Below, in pieces: positions 33,164-44,805 of a stretch of DNA of 64,000 bases (position 1 is the stretch's first letter; every line of letters begins with the position of its first letter). The translations under genes were made by a program, and so were the position numbers. The notes under the pieces were generated by a model. The model was not told where the DNA came from. It saw nothing but the letters and a program-made list of their open reading frames with translations, and made no database searches. This stretch comes from Bromus sterilis (taxonomy: Eukaryota; Streptophyta; Magnoliopsida; Poales; Poaceae): the NCBI GenBank assembly GCA_950022295.1, contig OX465600.1, positions 288,593,782-288,657,781 of the forward strand, in the 5' to 3' direction.

Positions 33164-36100
33164 TGTCGGGACCCGGGGTTAGCGTATGTAATTCCAGTCA
33201 CGATACAATCACATGGAGAGCCGAGGGCCGTACCCACTTGTCTAAGCAGACAAGGCCAAGCACAGAACGCTCTCGGAAAGCATCAAACGTGAGGGGCATC
33301 CCATCCAGGCCGGATGATCAACTGAGATGGGTCCTCAACGTCCGCTCACAAGTCTAAATGCTTATGGGTGGTGAATCCCATACTCATAGACAAGTCGCCT
33401 CAACCATGTTATCGATTGGATCCTAACTCTTACATAGACTTACTCCAGTCCGATCACTTAGTCGGGGTCTAGGGCAGGCTCGATCATACAAAAAAGTGTG
33501 CATGTGACAGAGTCACGAGCAATCGCATCGCGATGCCCCAAGATGCGCACATCTAAGGGCCACTTGGTGTATAAAAGACCGCCAGCCAGATCACAACTAA
33601 GGTCTCGAAAACCCATACTAAGACATGCATGTTATAAACATACACGCAGCACACATGCCTAGTATGAACAGCAGGTATCATCACATAACTCTACAAAGTA
33701 CTTCTTTATTTACTTACACATAGAGTATACAAAGATCACATGTCTGTGATCAACATTACATCATACAACGGAAGCAAATTAGGTCTGAGTACAGACAAGT
33801 TTAACAAATGGCTTAGAGAAGCCTTGTAAACAAACATGACCTTCCACGAGGGACCAGACTGCTGTCTGGAACTATACTACCAAGGTCAACGTCGAGCTTC
33901 ACGAAGGTGACTCCATCGGGGTCCGGGTTCTTATCTAAAACATAGAATAAGCAAACGTGAGTACAAAGTCGTACTCAGCAAGACTTACATCAGATCTATA
34001 CTACTCATGCTCAAGTATCAAGATAAAGGGAGGTGGGGTTTCAACATGCAGAAATGCCAGCTTTGACTTGGCTAATCCTGAACTACGAATACCAGACTTG
34101 AGGTAAGAAGCGTACACGAGTCCACTACATCTCCAACCAATTACACCACTATGGTGCCTTCCTCGACTTCCCCATGAGAAAGCACGCCATAGCACTCACA
34201 CTTATCTTGGTGTATTTTAGAAGTATCCATTTCAAGTTGTCTAATAATCAGGTACAGTTTCCAAGTAGTCCTTAACCGCGGACGCGGCTATTCGAACAGT
34301 TTTGTTAACCTTGCAAGGGTTTAAGCTACACACACATGACCATCGGTTACCGCCAGGTCTCGCCATCGTTCAAGAGGTGACAGCGAGGATGTTCACCACG
34401 ACACTTCGCTCACAACCGGTCTATTCCAGGAGTCGACTATCTGAGTTTGCCTCCGCTCGAGAGCCCGGCCGGATCAACGAAACGGAATCAAACAATGTAA
34501 GTGACCGAGACGCCACCTCTGGCAGATGGTTTTCCTGCCTCACAGGTGCACCCACATATCTATATGATGCAACCATTCCTTCATTCTTTTTCTATGCAGA
34601 TGTCAAATGGAAAGCACGAACTAATGTGACTCCTGGACGTCGACACGGATCAAGGTACTAGGCCGAGAGGGGTCAGTGAGCCCAATGTGTGGTTGTACTC
34701 TTTGTCTTGGATTACCATACAAGAACTCGGTGCTTAAGGCGGTGTTCAACGAGACAACCCACTGTGTACTCCTACACAGCCTCTCATCGTTCACCTTGCA
34801 TTAGGGTGGATTCACCAACACAGTTTCACTTTCATCAACACCATGTTCACTATCATCCCGACTCACATCAAAAGCAACCTCCTATAACACTAAGCATGCA
34901 ATAAGCTGTAACAGTTGCAGGGGCCACATGATATCAATCAACTCCTATGTCAGCTAGGATTGTGGTTTTCTTACTACTGTGACAAGATGATAGGTCATGC
35001 ATCGGATATGGTTCAACTATGCGGTAGAATCGATACAAGGTGATCTCCTAAACATGCATAAGCGAGACTGAGAGGGAATTGGGATTTTATAGACATGATC
35101 AATGGGGTTTGCTTGCCTTGCCGACGAGGTTCGTTACGATGTCTTCAACGAAGGGGGTGGCTTCGGGTTCCGGCTCCACTTCTATCAGCAACATGACAAT
35201 CATAGGATCAACATAATGTACAATGCACAATCACATGAATAAGATTGTAATGGTGATGTTCAAGGTACTGATGTGTTGAGCATTCCATTTACAAGGAGTA
35301 TATTGCATTTGAAATGCAAATTCAAACTCCATTTGATTTATCGATGAATTTCAAATGCATTTGAATGCATGAAAGTTCATTTGAAAAGGTTGACCATGAA
35401 GTGATGTTGTAAAGGTGAGGTAAAGCCTCTGATGAGTGGATGAATCCATCTAATTGAAGTGAGTTGCAAAATCATTTGCAAAATCACTCCAAATTTGAAA
35501 TCAAAAAGGATCCATATGCATGTTTGCTACTGTTCACCCATTTTAAAATGGTCAAACATAGAAACAAGTTGCATATTCATAATCCTTGTATTTTTCTGAT
35601 AATTTTAGACATATTATTTGTCCAATTTGGAGTTAATATGAATTTTCTATGAATTATTGAAGTTTTAGCTATTTTCTGGAATTTCTTAAATTCTGGTTTT
35701 CTGTTTATTGCGTCAGCATGACGCAGAGCTGGCGTCATGGGGGCTCTGACGGGTGGGGTCACTCTGTCAGTGGGAGAGGGGCTAATCCCTCTCTGTTTAA
35801 TTAACAGAGGGGTTTAGGGGGGCCAGGGGGCCCACCTGTCATGGACTCCGGGGGGAAATAGCAAGGTGATTAAGGCCCTAATGGCCTGGGCTCGCCGGCG
35901 GCAGTACTGTTCACGCCGGAGACTCGCCAGGGTCGCGATTTAGGCCACGGGAAAAGAAGCTGGAGGCACGGGCGTGTAGCCCGCGGCGTTGCGCAGCGAA
36001 GGAAACAGGCGGGGGTCAAAGGCGTGGCCTCGGGCCACGGCTACGTCGACGACGCGGCGGCCGGGGTCTCTGACCTTGACGAGCACGGCGAAATCGGCCA

Positions 36101-37095
36101 CGGGAGGACGAACGGGGAGGGGGATCGAAGCGGAGGCTCGCCCCGGTGACGATGGTGAGCTCGGCGACGTCGGGGAGGAGATGTGGACGGCTCAATTCGT
36201 CGCCGGAGTCGTGGCGGCCGGCGGCAAGTCGTTGAAGGGGATGACGTTCCTGTGGTGCTCCGGCTCGAATTGGTGGCGCAGGCTGACGAAGCTGTCGACG
36301 AGGAACCTCCTGGACAGGCTAGCTCGCCGGATGGTGGCCGGTGGCCACGCGTTTCTCGGCGGCGCGCTCTGGCTCGCTTCGGGTCTTGCTCGAAAATGGA
36401 GAGGACGGAGAGGGAGAGCTAGCAGGAGAAGGGGAATGGGGCGCGGGTTGTTCTGGCGATGTCGTGGCGCCAAGAGGGGGGGGCAGGGGAGGCCTAGAAG
36501 GCTCTCACGCCGTCGACGTGGCGTCGGCGTGCCCCTGGCCTCCAGCGAGCTGCTTTGGGGGAAGGGGGGAGGAAGACGACAGAAGCTCGGGTTGGGCTGG
36601 GCCGGCCTAGTTTAAGTTGGGCCAGAAGCAGGTATGGCCCTTTTTTCCTTTTTATTTCTTTTCTGTTTGTTTTTCTTTTTCTGCCTTTTGTTTTGCTCTG
36701 GTAAAAATACCAAAACATTTTATAAAAATGCCCAACTAATTTTATCAATACTAGGTGACCAGTAGCTAGCCACATATAGAATTTGGACATTTTTGAAATT
36801 CAATATATTTTGAATTTCAATTCAAATAGGGTCAAATTTAATTTCCAGGGCACCTTTTGAATTTTTGAATATTCCATGGGCATGGGAATGAACCCTAACC
36901 ACTTTTAAAATGATCACCATCATTTATAGGAATTTTCCAAATATTCAAATGATTTTAGGAAAAAGATTTTTATCTGGCCATTTGAATTAATTTCTCAGGG
37001 CTTTTCTTTTCCCCATTTTTGGATTTCATTTGAATTTTTGCATGATGCAAAGGGCACAAGCAACCCGAGCACTTACCCTAGTTGGGGTTCTGACA
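33164..37095 (-). repeat. 5' LTR of element H
   Basis: Direct repeat of 24306-28236. It carries the same GC-rich island (about 35860-36620). Here the plus-strand open frame is longer (35989-36615) because of small changes near its end, which argues against a conserved protein. Confidence 0.93.
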
Positions 37096-37100
37096 TAACA
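37096..37100. repeat. Target-site duplication of element H, right copy
   Basis: TAACA immediately after the LTR end at 37095, identical to 24301-24305. Confidence 0.92.
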
Positions 37101-37146
37101 AATTGAATCTAACCAACAACATACAAACATAAAATGAAAACACATC

Positions 37147-37200
37147 TCTAACCCTAACCCTAACCCTAACACTAAATTTAAAATAACCCTAACCCTAACA
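37147..37200. repeat. Telomere-like CCCTAA tract
   Basis: Two short runs of CCCTAA hexamers separated by about 16 bp of A/T-rich sequence. The unit is the six-base form, not the usual plant seven-base CCCTAAA. It sits about 50 bp from the insertion point of element H. Confidence 0.8.
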
Positions 37201-37590
37201 TAATAAAAGAACACATCTTTAACCTTAACAAAATAGTGCACATACAACATATTAGTCACTACTTTGTTGTTTCATACATATAAGCAACAAGAATAAACCA
37301 AGGGCAATGAAATCAAAGTTGTTCTAGGTTTCCAAAATTTGAAGATATCCAACCAAAAAGGAAGATTCCAATGGGTCCAAAGCTAGGGATTGAGAGAGGG
37401 TACCTCTAGCAACTTGAGGTAATTCAAATCCACAGAGGGAATTTCAAATCCAGGGGATTTGGGTGAGGGTTTTGAGAGGAGGGGAGAGGGGGAGAGAGAG
37501 CACCATTGCTGTTTTTCGAGCTAAGTGGTGGGGGGTATGAGGTGGGGGACATATGGGGGTCCCAAACCCCACTTAAGTGGCTAGGGGGTG

Positions 37591-37630
37591 TAGCGCCTAA
37601 CGGTGAGGCGCTAGACAGTGTAGCGCCTTG
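37591..37630. repeat. Palindromic TAGCGCC repeat, left group
   Basis: TAGCGCCTAACGGTGAGGCGCTA forms a hairpin and is followed by another TAGCGCC half-site. The same motif recurs at 39295-39345 and 39432-39457, on the other side of the GRF pseudogene. Confidence 0.65.
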
Positions 37631-37775
37631 CAAATATAGGCATAAATGATACAAATGGCACAAATGTTGCATAGAAAATTAACCATTCATCGAAAATACA
37701 ACACATTACAATCTTTTCATAAAAATGAGAGTGCACATGTCTTGCAAATATAGGTCTACAAATAAGAACACTCAA

Positions 37776-38797
37776 TCACTCGTCAAGTACATCTTGTAGC
37801 TTCATGAGCTTGTGCCGAAGCGCTTCTCGGTCATAGAATAAATCACGTAGTGAGTACTCTACGTTCCTTTTTTCTAGCTTTAACTTGGCCTTCTCCTGCA
37901 CCATTTTCTCTCTCTCCACCACCCACTTCACCTTCTCTTGCTCCATTTGTTCTCTCTCCTCCACCCACTTCTCCTTCTATTGCTTCATTTGCTCCATCTC
38001 CTCCATCCACATCGCCTTCTCTTGCTTCATTTGATCTCTCTCTTTCTTTTCTTTTGCTCTGAACACTTAATGGATGCTAGTGCCTGCTTTGTCGGACAAC
38101 TTCTTCTTCTCAAGCTCCTCCCTCGGGTCACCAATAACTCTATGTGCTTTGCTTAACTGAGTAACAACATCCTCCTTGTCAGCCACCGTTTTAGCGAAAT
38201 CTATTTTAAAAGATCTCAGGTCCTTTTCAATCTTTCTCTTATCTTCCAGGAACTTCAAATTCTCTTCAGCATTGGTTACTTGTTGTCTCAGCCTCATTGT
38301 GTTTTCCTTTTCATACATGCTCCATATCCTAGCTAGGCCTTGCTTCAATGGGATTGGCCACTCATTGTCAACCCACTTAACAAAGTTGCACTTGGATGCA
38401 TCCTATAAAATGAAACGTATTCAAATACAAAGCAACATTAATGATATAAAAAGATTATTGACAAGAAGAATGAATGACTAATGCAATATTGCTAACCTTT
38501 TTTGCACAAGCTAAAAACCTCCTTCCGGTATCAATCGATTGAAATGCCACAAATCTTTCACAAGGGGGTCCGTGCTCACACATACAAGGTTGATTCAAAG
38601 CCAAGCCGCTCCATTCCGTGCACTCCATGGTTGGTAGCTATAAATAAGGTAAATGAAATCAATACCCATTCACCCTACAACCATAACCCTCAAAGTGACA
38701 CTCATAGAGAACATGTGTTAACCTCGCTAACTTGACTTGTCACATAATCATCATCGTCAGACGAGCACGAGCTTGCCGACAACCTTTGCCAATTCAT
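37776..38797 (-). pseudogene. GRF-type zinc-finger / coiled-coil protein pseudogene
   Basis: Three exons can be threaded in phase: 38797-38723 (MNWQRLSASS.. then a DDDD run), 38637-38497 and 38402 downward, with GT-AG junctions. Exons 2 and 3 together give a GRF zinc finger: CMCEHGPPC, TGRRFLAC, then KCNFVKWVDNEW. Next comes a Lys/Glu-rich coiled coil. In-frame stops occur at 38067-38069 and at 37977-37979; coiled-coil coding continues past both to 37776. GRF fingers bind single-stranded nucleic acid in known proteins. The locus is on the same strand as, and just upstream of, the Mutator-like fragment at 23719-24251, so it may be an accessory gene of that element. The two stops make it a likely pseudogene. 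Confidence 0.7.
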
Positions 38798-39212
38798 CCT
38801 ATAATATCAATCATATCAATGCCATTGCTTCATATCAATCTTGCCAATTCTTCATACAAAATATATTCTAAAGAAAACACATAATCTAATAACAAATATA
38901 AATCCAATGGAATTTAGGGTTTCACTAAGCCTAGCAATCCTAATTTGTTCTCAAATACTACTACAACAATGCTAATGCTATACATTTAACAATAATGCCA
39001 TTGCAACTACAAAGATTGAAAATCCATTTCAATCTAGGGTTCACCAAAAAATGCTAAAAAAGAAGAAATGGCATGGATCTAATGGATGAAAACTTAGGGA
39101 TCGGAGGAGAATACCTTAGGAGATGATTTGAGGAAGAAATCCACAGTCAAAACCTCCAAATGGGGAAGATTTGAGAGGGGGCGACTAGAACAACATCACA
39201 TAGGGCGGCCCC

Positions 39213-39235
39213 TGTGTGTGTGTGTGTGTGTGTGT
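39213..39235. repeat. (TG)n microsatellite
   Basis: About 11 TG dinucleotides within the 5' flank of the GRF pseudogene. Confidence 0.9.
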
Positions 39236-39294
39236 TATGTGTGGGATGCTCGGGCGTGGCTTCGGCCTTTAAGTGGCTGCCTAGTCTAGCGCCT

Positions 39295-39457
39295 GATGGG
39301 GAGGCACTAAGCATGTATGTATAGCGCCTGTTGGTTCGGCGCTAGACTTCCGGGGTGGGGCCCTGCGGGGGTCCACGTTGACACGCTGGCAGGAGCTTAG
39401 AGCCTCAGCTACGGGGCTAGATGTATGGGCTTAGCGTCTGGTGGTTGGGCGCTATAG
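39295..39457. repeat. Palindromic TAGCGCC repeats, right group
   Basis: Three hairpin-like units of the form TAGCGCCTG..GG..GGCGCTA: at 39295-39317 (decayed second arm), 39330-39352, and 39432-39455 (first arm TAGCGTC). They mirror the group at 37591-37630. Confidence 0.62.
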
Positions 39458-39480
39458 AAAAGGGTTAGTTCTGTGAAATA

Positions 39481-40317
39481 GTTTGCCACTAGGTTCAGAT
39501 TGTGAATTTGTTTCGCATAAAGGTCAAAAGTGTTGATTTTGCCGCGTTTGGTTGAGGTGCTATCCCACCAACGACAGGGATAGCCATTTTTTTTATACAC
39601 GCTGTTTGGTTCATGGACGAGATAAGAATAATCGGATGCTGGTAATATTTTTTGAAAACGAGGCTCCGCTCATCTGCGAAAATCTCGCGGATATGGGCAT
39701 CTCGCCTGGGCACCCGCGAAATGTTTTCAGCGTCTCTCTCGTTTCGCCCCCACCCACCTCTCCAAAATTTCCCTAACCCTCGAATCTTTTCCCTCTCGTG
39801 CCCTCGAATCTCTCCTCCACGTGGGATGGGTGTGTGGCGGTGGCCGCGGTAACGGCAGCAGCCGCAAATGGGTGTGCGGTGATGGCCGCGGTAATGGTGG
39901 TAGCCGCAACTGGGCGCAGGAGGAGGTACGGCGGCGCGGGCAGGCTCGGCGACGGGGCTGGAGAAGGTGTGGGCCGGCCGGCGAAGGAGGAAGGTGAAGG
40001 GATGAGCGGGTTGTGCTCAGTTGAGCCTGGCCCATAGAAAAGTGTGGATAGATATAATCAAGAATCGAAAGCTCGGTTCAAAGAAAAAACTGAGAGCATT
40101 CTCAGCACTCCTTTGAAAAAATCGGTAAGGATCATTTAGTACGCTAAGAGTGTGTCGCGTGCTGAATGTTTTTTTAATTCATTTTTTATTTTTATTTTAC
40201 ACGCTTTCAGTGTTTAGATGGGTTTATTTTTACCTTTTCGGGTTTCATGCAGTTTATTCATATATTTTTGTGAAAAAAAAAACAAAAAAAATAAATTACG
40301 TGAAAATATATATATTT
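39481..40317. other. Intergenic stretch without a supported gene
   Basis: It contains a GC-rich part with two imperfect copies of a unit of about 48 bp at 39826-39915 (GGGTGTG.GGCGGTGGCCGCGGTAA..GCAGCCGCAA). Open frames on both strands here are low-complexity and unsupported. The rest is AT-rich. Confidence 0.5.
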
Positions 40318-40715
40318 TTACGGTTGTGCCTCTCATGGAGGCATAAGTTGGCTTCTGCGAGAGGTACATTTCATGCTTTAAAAAAATAGAGGCACGATCA
40401 TAACTCTCGTGAAGGTATAAATTTGCTTCCACGAAAGGCACGCCTCACGCATCTACAAAGAAAAAAGACAGAGGTACGACAGTGCTTCTCGTGGAGGTAC
40501 AAATTTGCTTCCGTGAATGGCACGCCTTATGCCTCTAAAAAGGTTTTAAAACATATAGGCACAATTGTACCTTTCGTTAAGCCATGTTTGCTTCCGTGGG
40601 AGGCATGCCCCGTGCCTCTAAAAAAAGGAAAAATAACGTGTTTTCTTGTTTTTCTCGTGGGGACACAAATTTGTTTCCGCGGGAGGCATGCCTCGTGCGT
40701 TAAAAAATGAAAAAG
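40318..40715. repeat. Degenerate minisatellite, about five units of 74-85 bp
   Basis: Each unit holds CTCTCGTGGAGGTACAAATTTG, CTTCCGTGAGAGGCACGCCTC and an A-rich spacer, in varying form. The TCTCGT or TTTCGT anchor recurs at 40331, 40405, 40487, 40572 and 40653. Within each unit GAGGCACG and its complement allow short hairpins. Confidence 0.75.
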
Positions 40716-41459
40716 TGAACCTTCAGATCGCGATAAGTAGCATGCGTACAGTGTGTTACTTGTCTACACGAAAGGGATGAAAATATTTCGCTTCAATGAG
40801 TACTTCTCAATTAGTGATTTCGTCAAGACAACCATCTATGGTTGGATGATTAAAAGAACAATGCTATTCTCATTTCATTAAGGATCAAATCTTTGATTCA
40901 GTACTTTGGTATTTTATAAAATGTGATTATTCAGTGAAAGAATGCGTTTTCAATTTTTCATCGACAACGAGATGCTTATAATGACTTTTTAAATCTCAAG
41001 ACTCCTTTAATCAAGATCAATCTCTCAAAAATACTCATGAGGATATGATGTGTGTGTATGTTTATAAGAATGAATGTATAAAACCGTAAACATTTAGATT
41101 AAATTGTTTCAACGTGTTCTTTTTTCCGTAAACTAGATGCAAATCGAAGGAAAACTTTACAGGCATCCAGACTGCCGCCACATACATCTTTAACACCCCG
41201 TTATCACCCAAACCACTATGCATAAAACCCCATATCCACATGCAAAGTGGTTATCGTATAGTCATGTCGGCCAACCCGCTTCGGAGAGAACACAATCGGT
41301 CACTAGAGGCATGGGTGCTTATGTTTACACCGCTAAGCGAAACAGGATGGATGCTTACATGGAGGATCCTTACTACCGCTGATCCGGTGATCGCAAGAGG
41401 GAGGGGTCGAAGAAATGATTATTTCCATCGTCCTTCTTTTCCTTTTTAGTTAGTTTTAT
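40716..41459. other. AT-rich intergenic DNA
   Basis: I see no gene, RNA or recognisable transposon end in this stretch. Confidence 0.5.
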
Positions 41460-42421
41460 TTTTAGATGGTTTGGAGACTGTTATCATGTAAGTTTTCATA
41501 AATCGAGTCATCTTCGGTGAAGTATCGTGATTCCGACAAGGAACCGCTTAAATTTTGATAGATAGTTGACATATTTTTGTTGTTTGAACTTGTTTTTTCT
41601 GCATTCAAGATACATCGTGAAATCATGAATATGTAAGTTTGGTATTTTTTGGGTTCATTTGCCATATTTAAGTTGTTTACCTATTTTCTATGCATTTAAT
41701 GAAAAAAAATCAGATTGAACTAGATGTACATAAATTAGTGGATTAAACGATTTGAAAAATCTTACTTATGGTTTTCTCCACATGTACATGTCTTGTGCAA
41801 GAAAAAGCGTCAAGGAAAATACATAAAATAATTGCATAGAACCATCTGAAAAATGGATTTTTTTTGTTTTGTAAAATATTAAAAATGTATAAAGTAAAAA
41901 AAAGTTGAATTTGACAGATGATTTGACCTTATAATGAAGTGGTAAAATTTTGAAATGGTTTGGAGATTGTTCTCATGTACAGTCTTCACAAACTGAGTCA
42001 TCTTCGACAAAGTATCATGGTTTCGAGAGGGAAGCGCTTAAATTTTGAGATATAGTTGATGTGCCTTGATTGTTTGAGCACGATTTTTTGTACGTTCAAC
42101 ATACACCATGAAATCATGAATGTGCAAGTTTGACATTTTTTTGGATTCATTTGCTATATTTAAGTGATTTTTCGTATTTTTATTTGCATTAATTGAAAAT
42201 AGTTCGGATTTGAACTACATGTACGTAGATTAGTGGTGAAAAATATTTCAATTTTTTTATTTACTGTCTTCTTCACATGTACATGCCTTATGCAAGATAA
42301 AATCAGTTGTTTGAACATGAAATTTTATTTGCCGTATCTTTGTTGTTTGAATATGGTTACTAGTTTGAACCATGAAAATTTATTTACCGTATCTTTGTTG
42401 TTTGAACATGGTTATTAGTTT
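41460..42421. repeat. Diverged tandem duplication, offset about 491 bp
   Basis: TGGTTTGGAGACTG at 41466 and TGGTTTGGAGATTG at 41957 begin two copies that stay alignable for about 330 bp (shared GAGTCATCTTCG, CCGCTTAAATTTTGA, CATCATGAA-like blocks). At 42305-42421 there is a second, smaller repeat: about two units of 59 bp around TTATTTGCCGTATCTTTGTTGTTTGAA. Confidence 0.7.
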
Positions 42422-43803
42422 GCGCTAGATCATTGCACATACCGATACACTACTAGAGGCATTTATAAAGAATCATTATTTTTTATTCAGAGTTGTAAGT
42501 GAATAAAAATGTGATGTTCATTAGAGTGTATTCCTATCAGTGTAATAAGAAAAAAAAATAAGAGGCCAAAAAATGCCCACCAAAAAGTGGCGAAAAAGAG
42601 AAGCACCCAAAAATATGTATAAAAGATAGTAGTGTGTTCCCTCTTTTTTTTATTATAGCACTTGGCTTGTATACTTCGATGATGACCTTCTTTAAAATGT
42701 TCTAGGTTTTCATGAGCAAGCAAGTTGATGCCCCCCACTTTAGTCCATTGAAAAACCTCCATACACTTATAGCTCTGGTGCATCCATTGAATGGCAATCC
42801 TACTCATCGCACCAATACCTATCATAAAGCTCTGTTCTTCACCTAATGATTGTCCTCATTGGTGTGAGATTTTCTCACTTTTTAACTACGCATGCCGCAT
42901 CATTATTCTCTTTTGCATTTAAGTATCACTAATCTTGTTCACGTTCATTCATTAGTTGATCAAAATTGAAAAGGGGATGACCATGTAGTTATCTATATGA
43001 TTGACATTCCGGGGTAGTGTTACAATAAGGTTGTCGTAGGCTATGAGAACGCCAACAGTTGACTATGAGTTCTCAACAAAATTTTGTAAACTTTTCTCGC
43101 TTTTGGCATGGGAACTATGACTAGAAACATTTGAATCGCGGAAAGTAATAGCTCAATTGTCTATGTATTCATTCATTGCTTGTTTAATATCAACTATAGA
43201 CTATTGTTTTATATCACTATGTTTCAAGTTTACACATCATGATTATATTAGATTGATTGTCTATCTTTCAAGAGTGTGGATTTTGTACATGTGTAAGTGG
43301 GTACATGTGATATCTTATCCGTGTGTTGTCGTTTGAGATTTCTGCCAAAAAATTCTATATTTTTTACACTATGCGTTTATTTTTATTATAGCTTCCATAA
43401 GATGTAGTTATTTGAATACATACCATAACTTTCTACCAAAATATATGAAATGGAACTTAAAATTGCTTCATTGTTTGTAGGATTCTAAAAACATAGGAGC
43501 AGAAAAAACATATGACTAATATGCTATTACATATTGGTTCCTATATGATATGAAAATGCATGGTTTAATTCACTGGAAAAAGAAAGATTTTTTCTTAAGG
43601 ATTAGGTACATTGCATTGGTTTTTGTATAAATATGCAATGTACCTAGCACAATTTTTACGGATCTCAAAGCAATCTTTTAGCATTGTGCGGATATGATAT
43701 CACATGTACCCGCTTGTACATCTTTCAAGCAGTATTCAACATAAAATATATTTGTTTTCTCATTGACCTACTCAAGGACGAGTAGGAATTAAGCTTGGAG
43801 ATG

Positions 43804-44387
43804 TCGATACGTCTTCAACATACCTATAATTTTTAATTATTTAATACCATCATAGAATCACTTCCATATACATTGTATAGCATTATATCGTTTTTATATA
43901 ATTTTACTGGACTAATCTATTAATCCAGTGCCCATGCCAGTTGATATTTTTTTCTTATTTTGTACTTTACAGGAAATTCTATTTTCCATACATAACAAAC
44001 TCTTAAGGATTTTTATTCATTTTTTCTTGAGCAGGCGGAGAAACTTGAGACTAGGGGGTTCACCAAACGGTGACTAGGGGGCCCACACATCCTCTTGGCG
44101 CTGCTTGGAGGGCCGCGCCACCTACCCGTGTGGGCCCCTTGTACCGCCTTAGGTCGATTCCTTTGCCCCAAATTCCTATATATTTCGAAACTTCGCGATA
44201 TACAGAGAAACTTCTGTTTTTGTCACCACACGCTCTGAGACCTCGACAAACCAATCTGGAAGTTGTTTCTAACGTGTCATTGAAGGGGAATCTATCACCA
44301 GAGTTTATAGATCATCCTTATTGCCTCCATATGGTTATATGTGAGTAGTTTTCTTAGACCTTCGGGTCCATGACTGAAACTAATGGA

Positions 44388-44433
<46 letters not shown>

Positions 44434-44573
44434 CTTCAATACCATGTTCCCTCTTTTTCCTATGGAGGTTGGGTTCAATCTGATGTAATATACGATGTGT
44501 TTGTTGGGACATGATGAATTGTGAGTTTATGATCAGATTGTTAATGTTATCTTGATGAATCTATGATGGTTTA
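43804..44573 (+). repeat. 3' LTR relic of element D
   Basis: It begins at 43804 after the polypurine signature and carries familiar LTR landmarks (TGGACTAATCTATTAATCCAGTGCCCATGCCAGTTG). A GGGCCCACACATCCTCTTGGCGC block and the CT microsatellite lie within it. It is broken at 44574 by a MITE. Confidence 0.6.
44391..44428. repeat. (CT)n microsatellite
   Basis: Nineteen uninterrupted CT dinucleotides inside the LTR relic of element D. Confidence 0.95.
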
Positions 44574-44575
44574 TA

Positions 44576-44684
44576 CTTCCTCCGTCTTAAAATAAGTGTC
44601 GTAGATTTGTCTAGTTATGGATGCATCTAAACTTAGTTTTATATCTAGATAAATTTGTGACACTTATTTTTTGGGTGGAGGGAG
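44576..44684. mobile_element. Stowaway MITE (109 bp)
   Basis: Terminal inverted repeats CTTCCTCCGTCTTAAAATAAGTG and, reversed, CTCCCTCCACCCAAAAAATAAG. TA dinucleotides flank both ends (44574-44575 and 44685-44686). This is the Tc1/Mariner-derived Stowaway signature. Confidence 0.92.
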
Positions 44685-44805
44685 TATTGATACGTCCCAA
44701 AATGTATCTATACTTTTTTCTTGTTTCGTGACATTGCTATATGTTTTTGCTTCACTTTCGTACCTTCTACAACATTTTTAAAAACTAACCTATTAACTCT
44801 AAAAG

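Larger units (their letters stand above)
24306..37095 (-). mobile_element. Element H: complete Ty3/Gypsy chromovirus-type retrotransposon
   Basis: A 12.8-kb element with a perfect TAACA duplication and LTRs of 3,931 and 3,932 bp starting TGTCGGGACC and ending GGTTCTGACA. On the minus strand the order is LTR, PBS, gag, protease, RT, RNase H, integrase, chromodomain-like tail, polypurine tract, LTR. The order and the GAGTGGGGGCGAGT tract suggest the Tekay/Del side of the chromoviruses (inference). About 19 substitutions are countable in the first 1.1 kb of the two LTRs, so the insertion is fairly recent. Three in-frame stops make the coding region inactive. Confidence 0.93.
42487..44805 (+). 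mobile_element. Element D: decayed plus-strand relative of elements A and B
   Basis: The region 42640-42860 is recognisably the reverse complement of the non-coding 3' internal region of A and B (CACTTGGCTTGTATA, TTTTCATGAGCAAGCAAGTTG and CATCCATTGAATGGCAATCCTAC are landmarks). The polypurine-side signature CTCAAGGACGAGTAGGAATT, then AAGCTTGGAGATG, lies at 43771-43803. The 3' LTR starts at 43804 (TCGATACGTCTTCAAC). No coding sequence remains. A second LTR start (TGATACGTCCCAAAATG) follows at 44688-44805. Substitution density shows it is much older than A or B. Confidence 0.65.

Noticed and set aside
39727..40037. Overlapping open frames of about 100 codons on opposite strands
   Set aside because: They consist of a short GC-rich tandem repeat with Pro/Arg-rich or Ala/Val-rich translation and have no domain.
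44070..44254. Small frames on both strands in the GGGCCCACAC region
   Set aside because: They lie in the LTR relic of element D and are not conserved.
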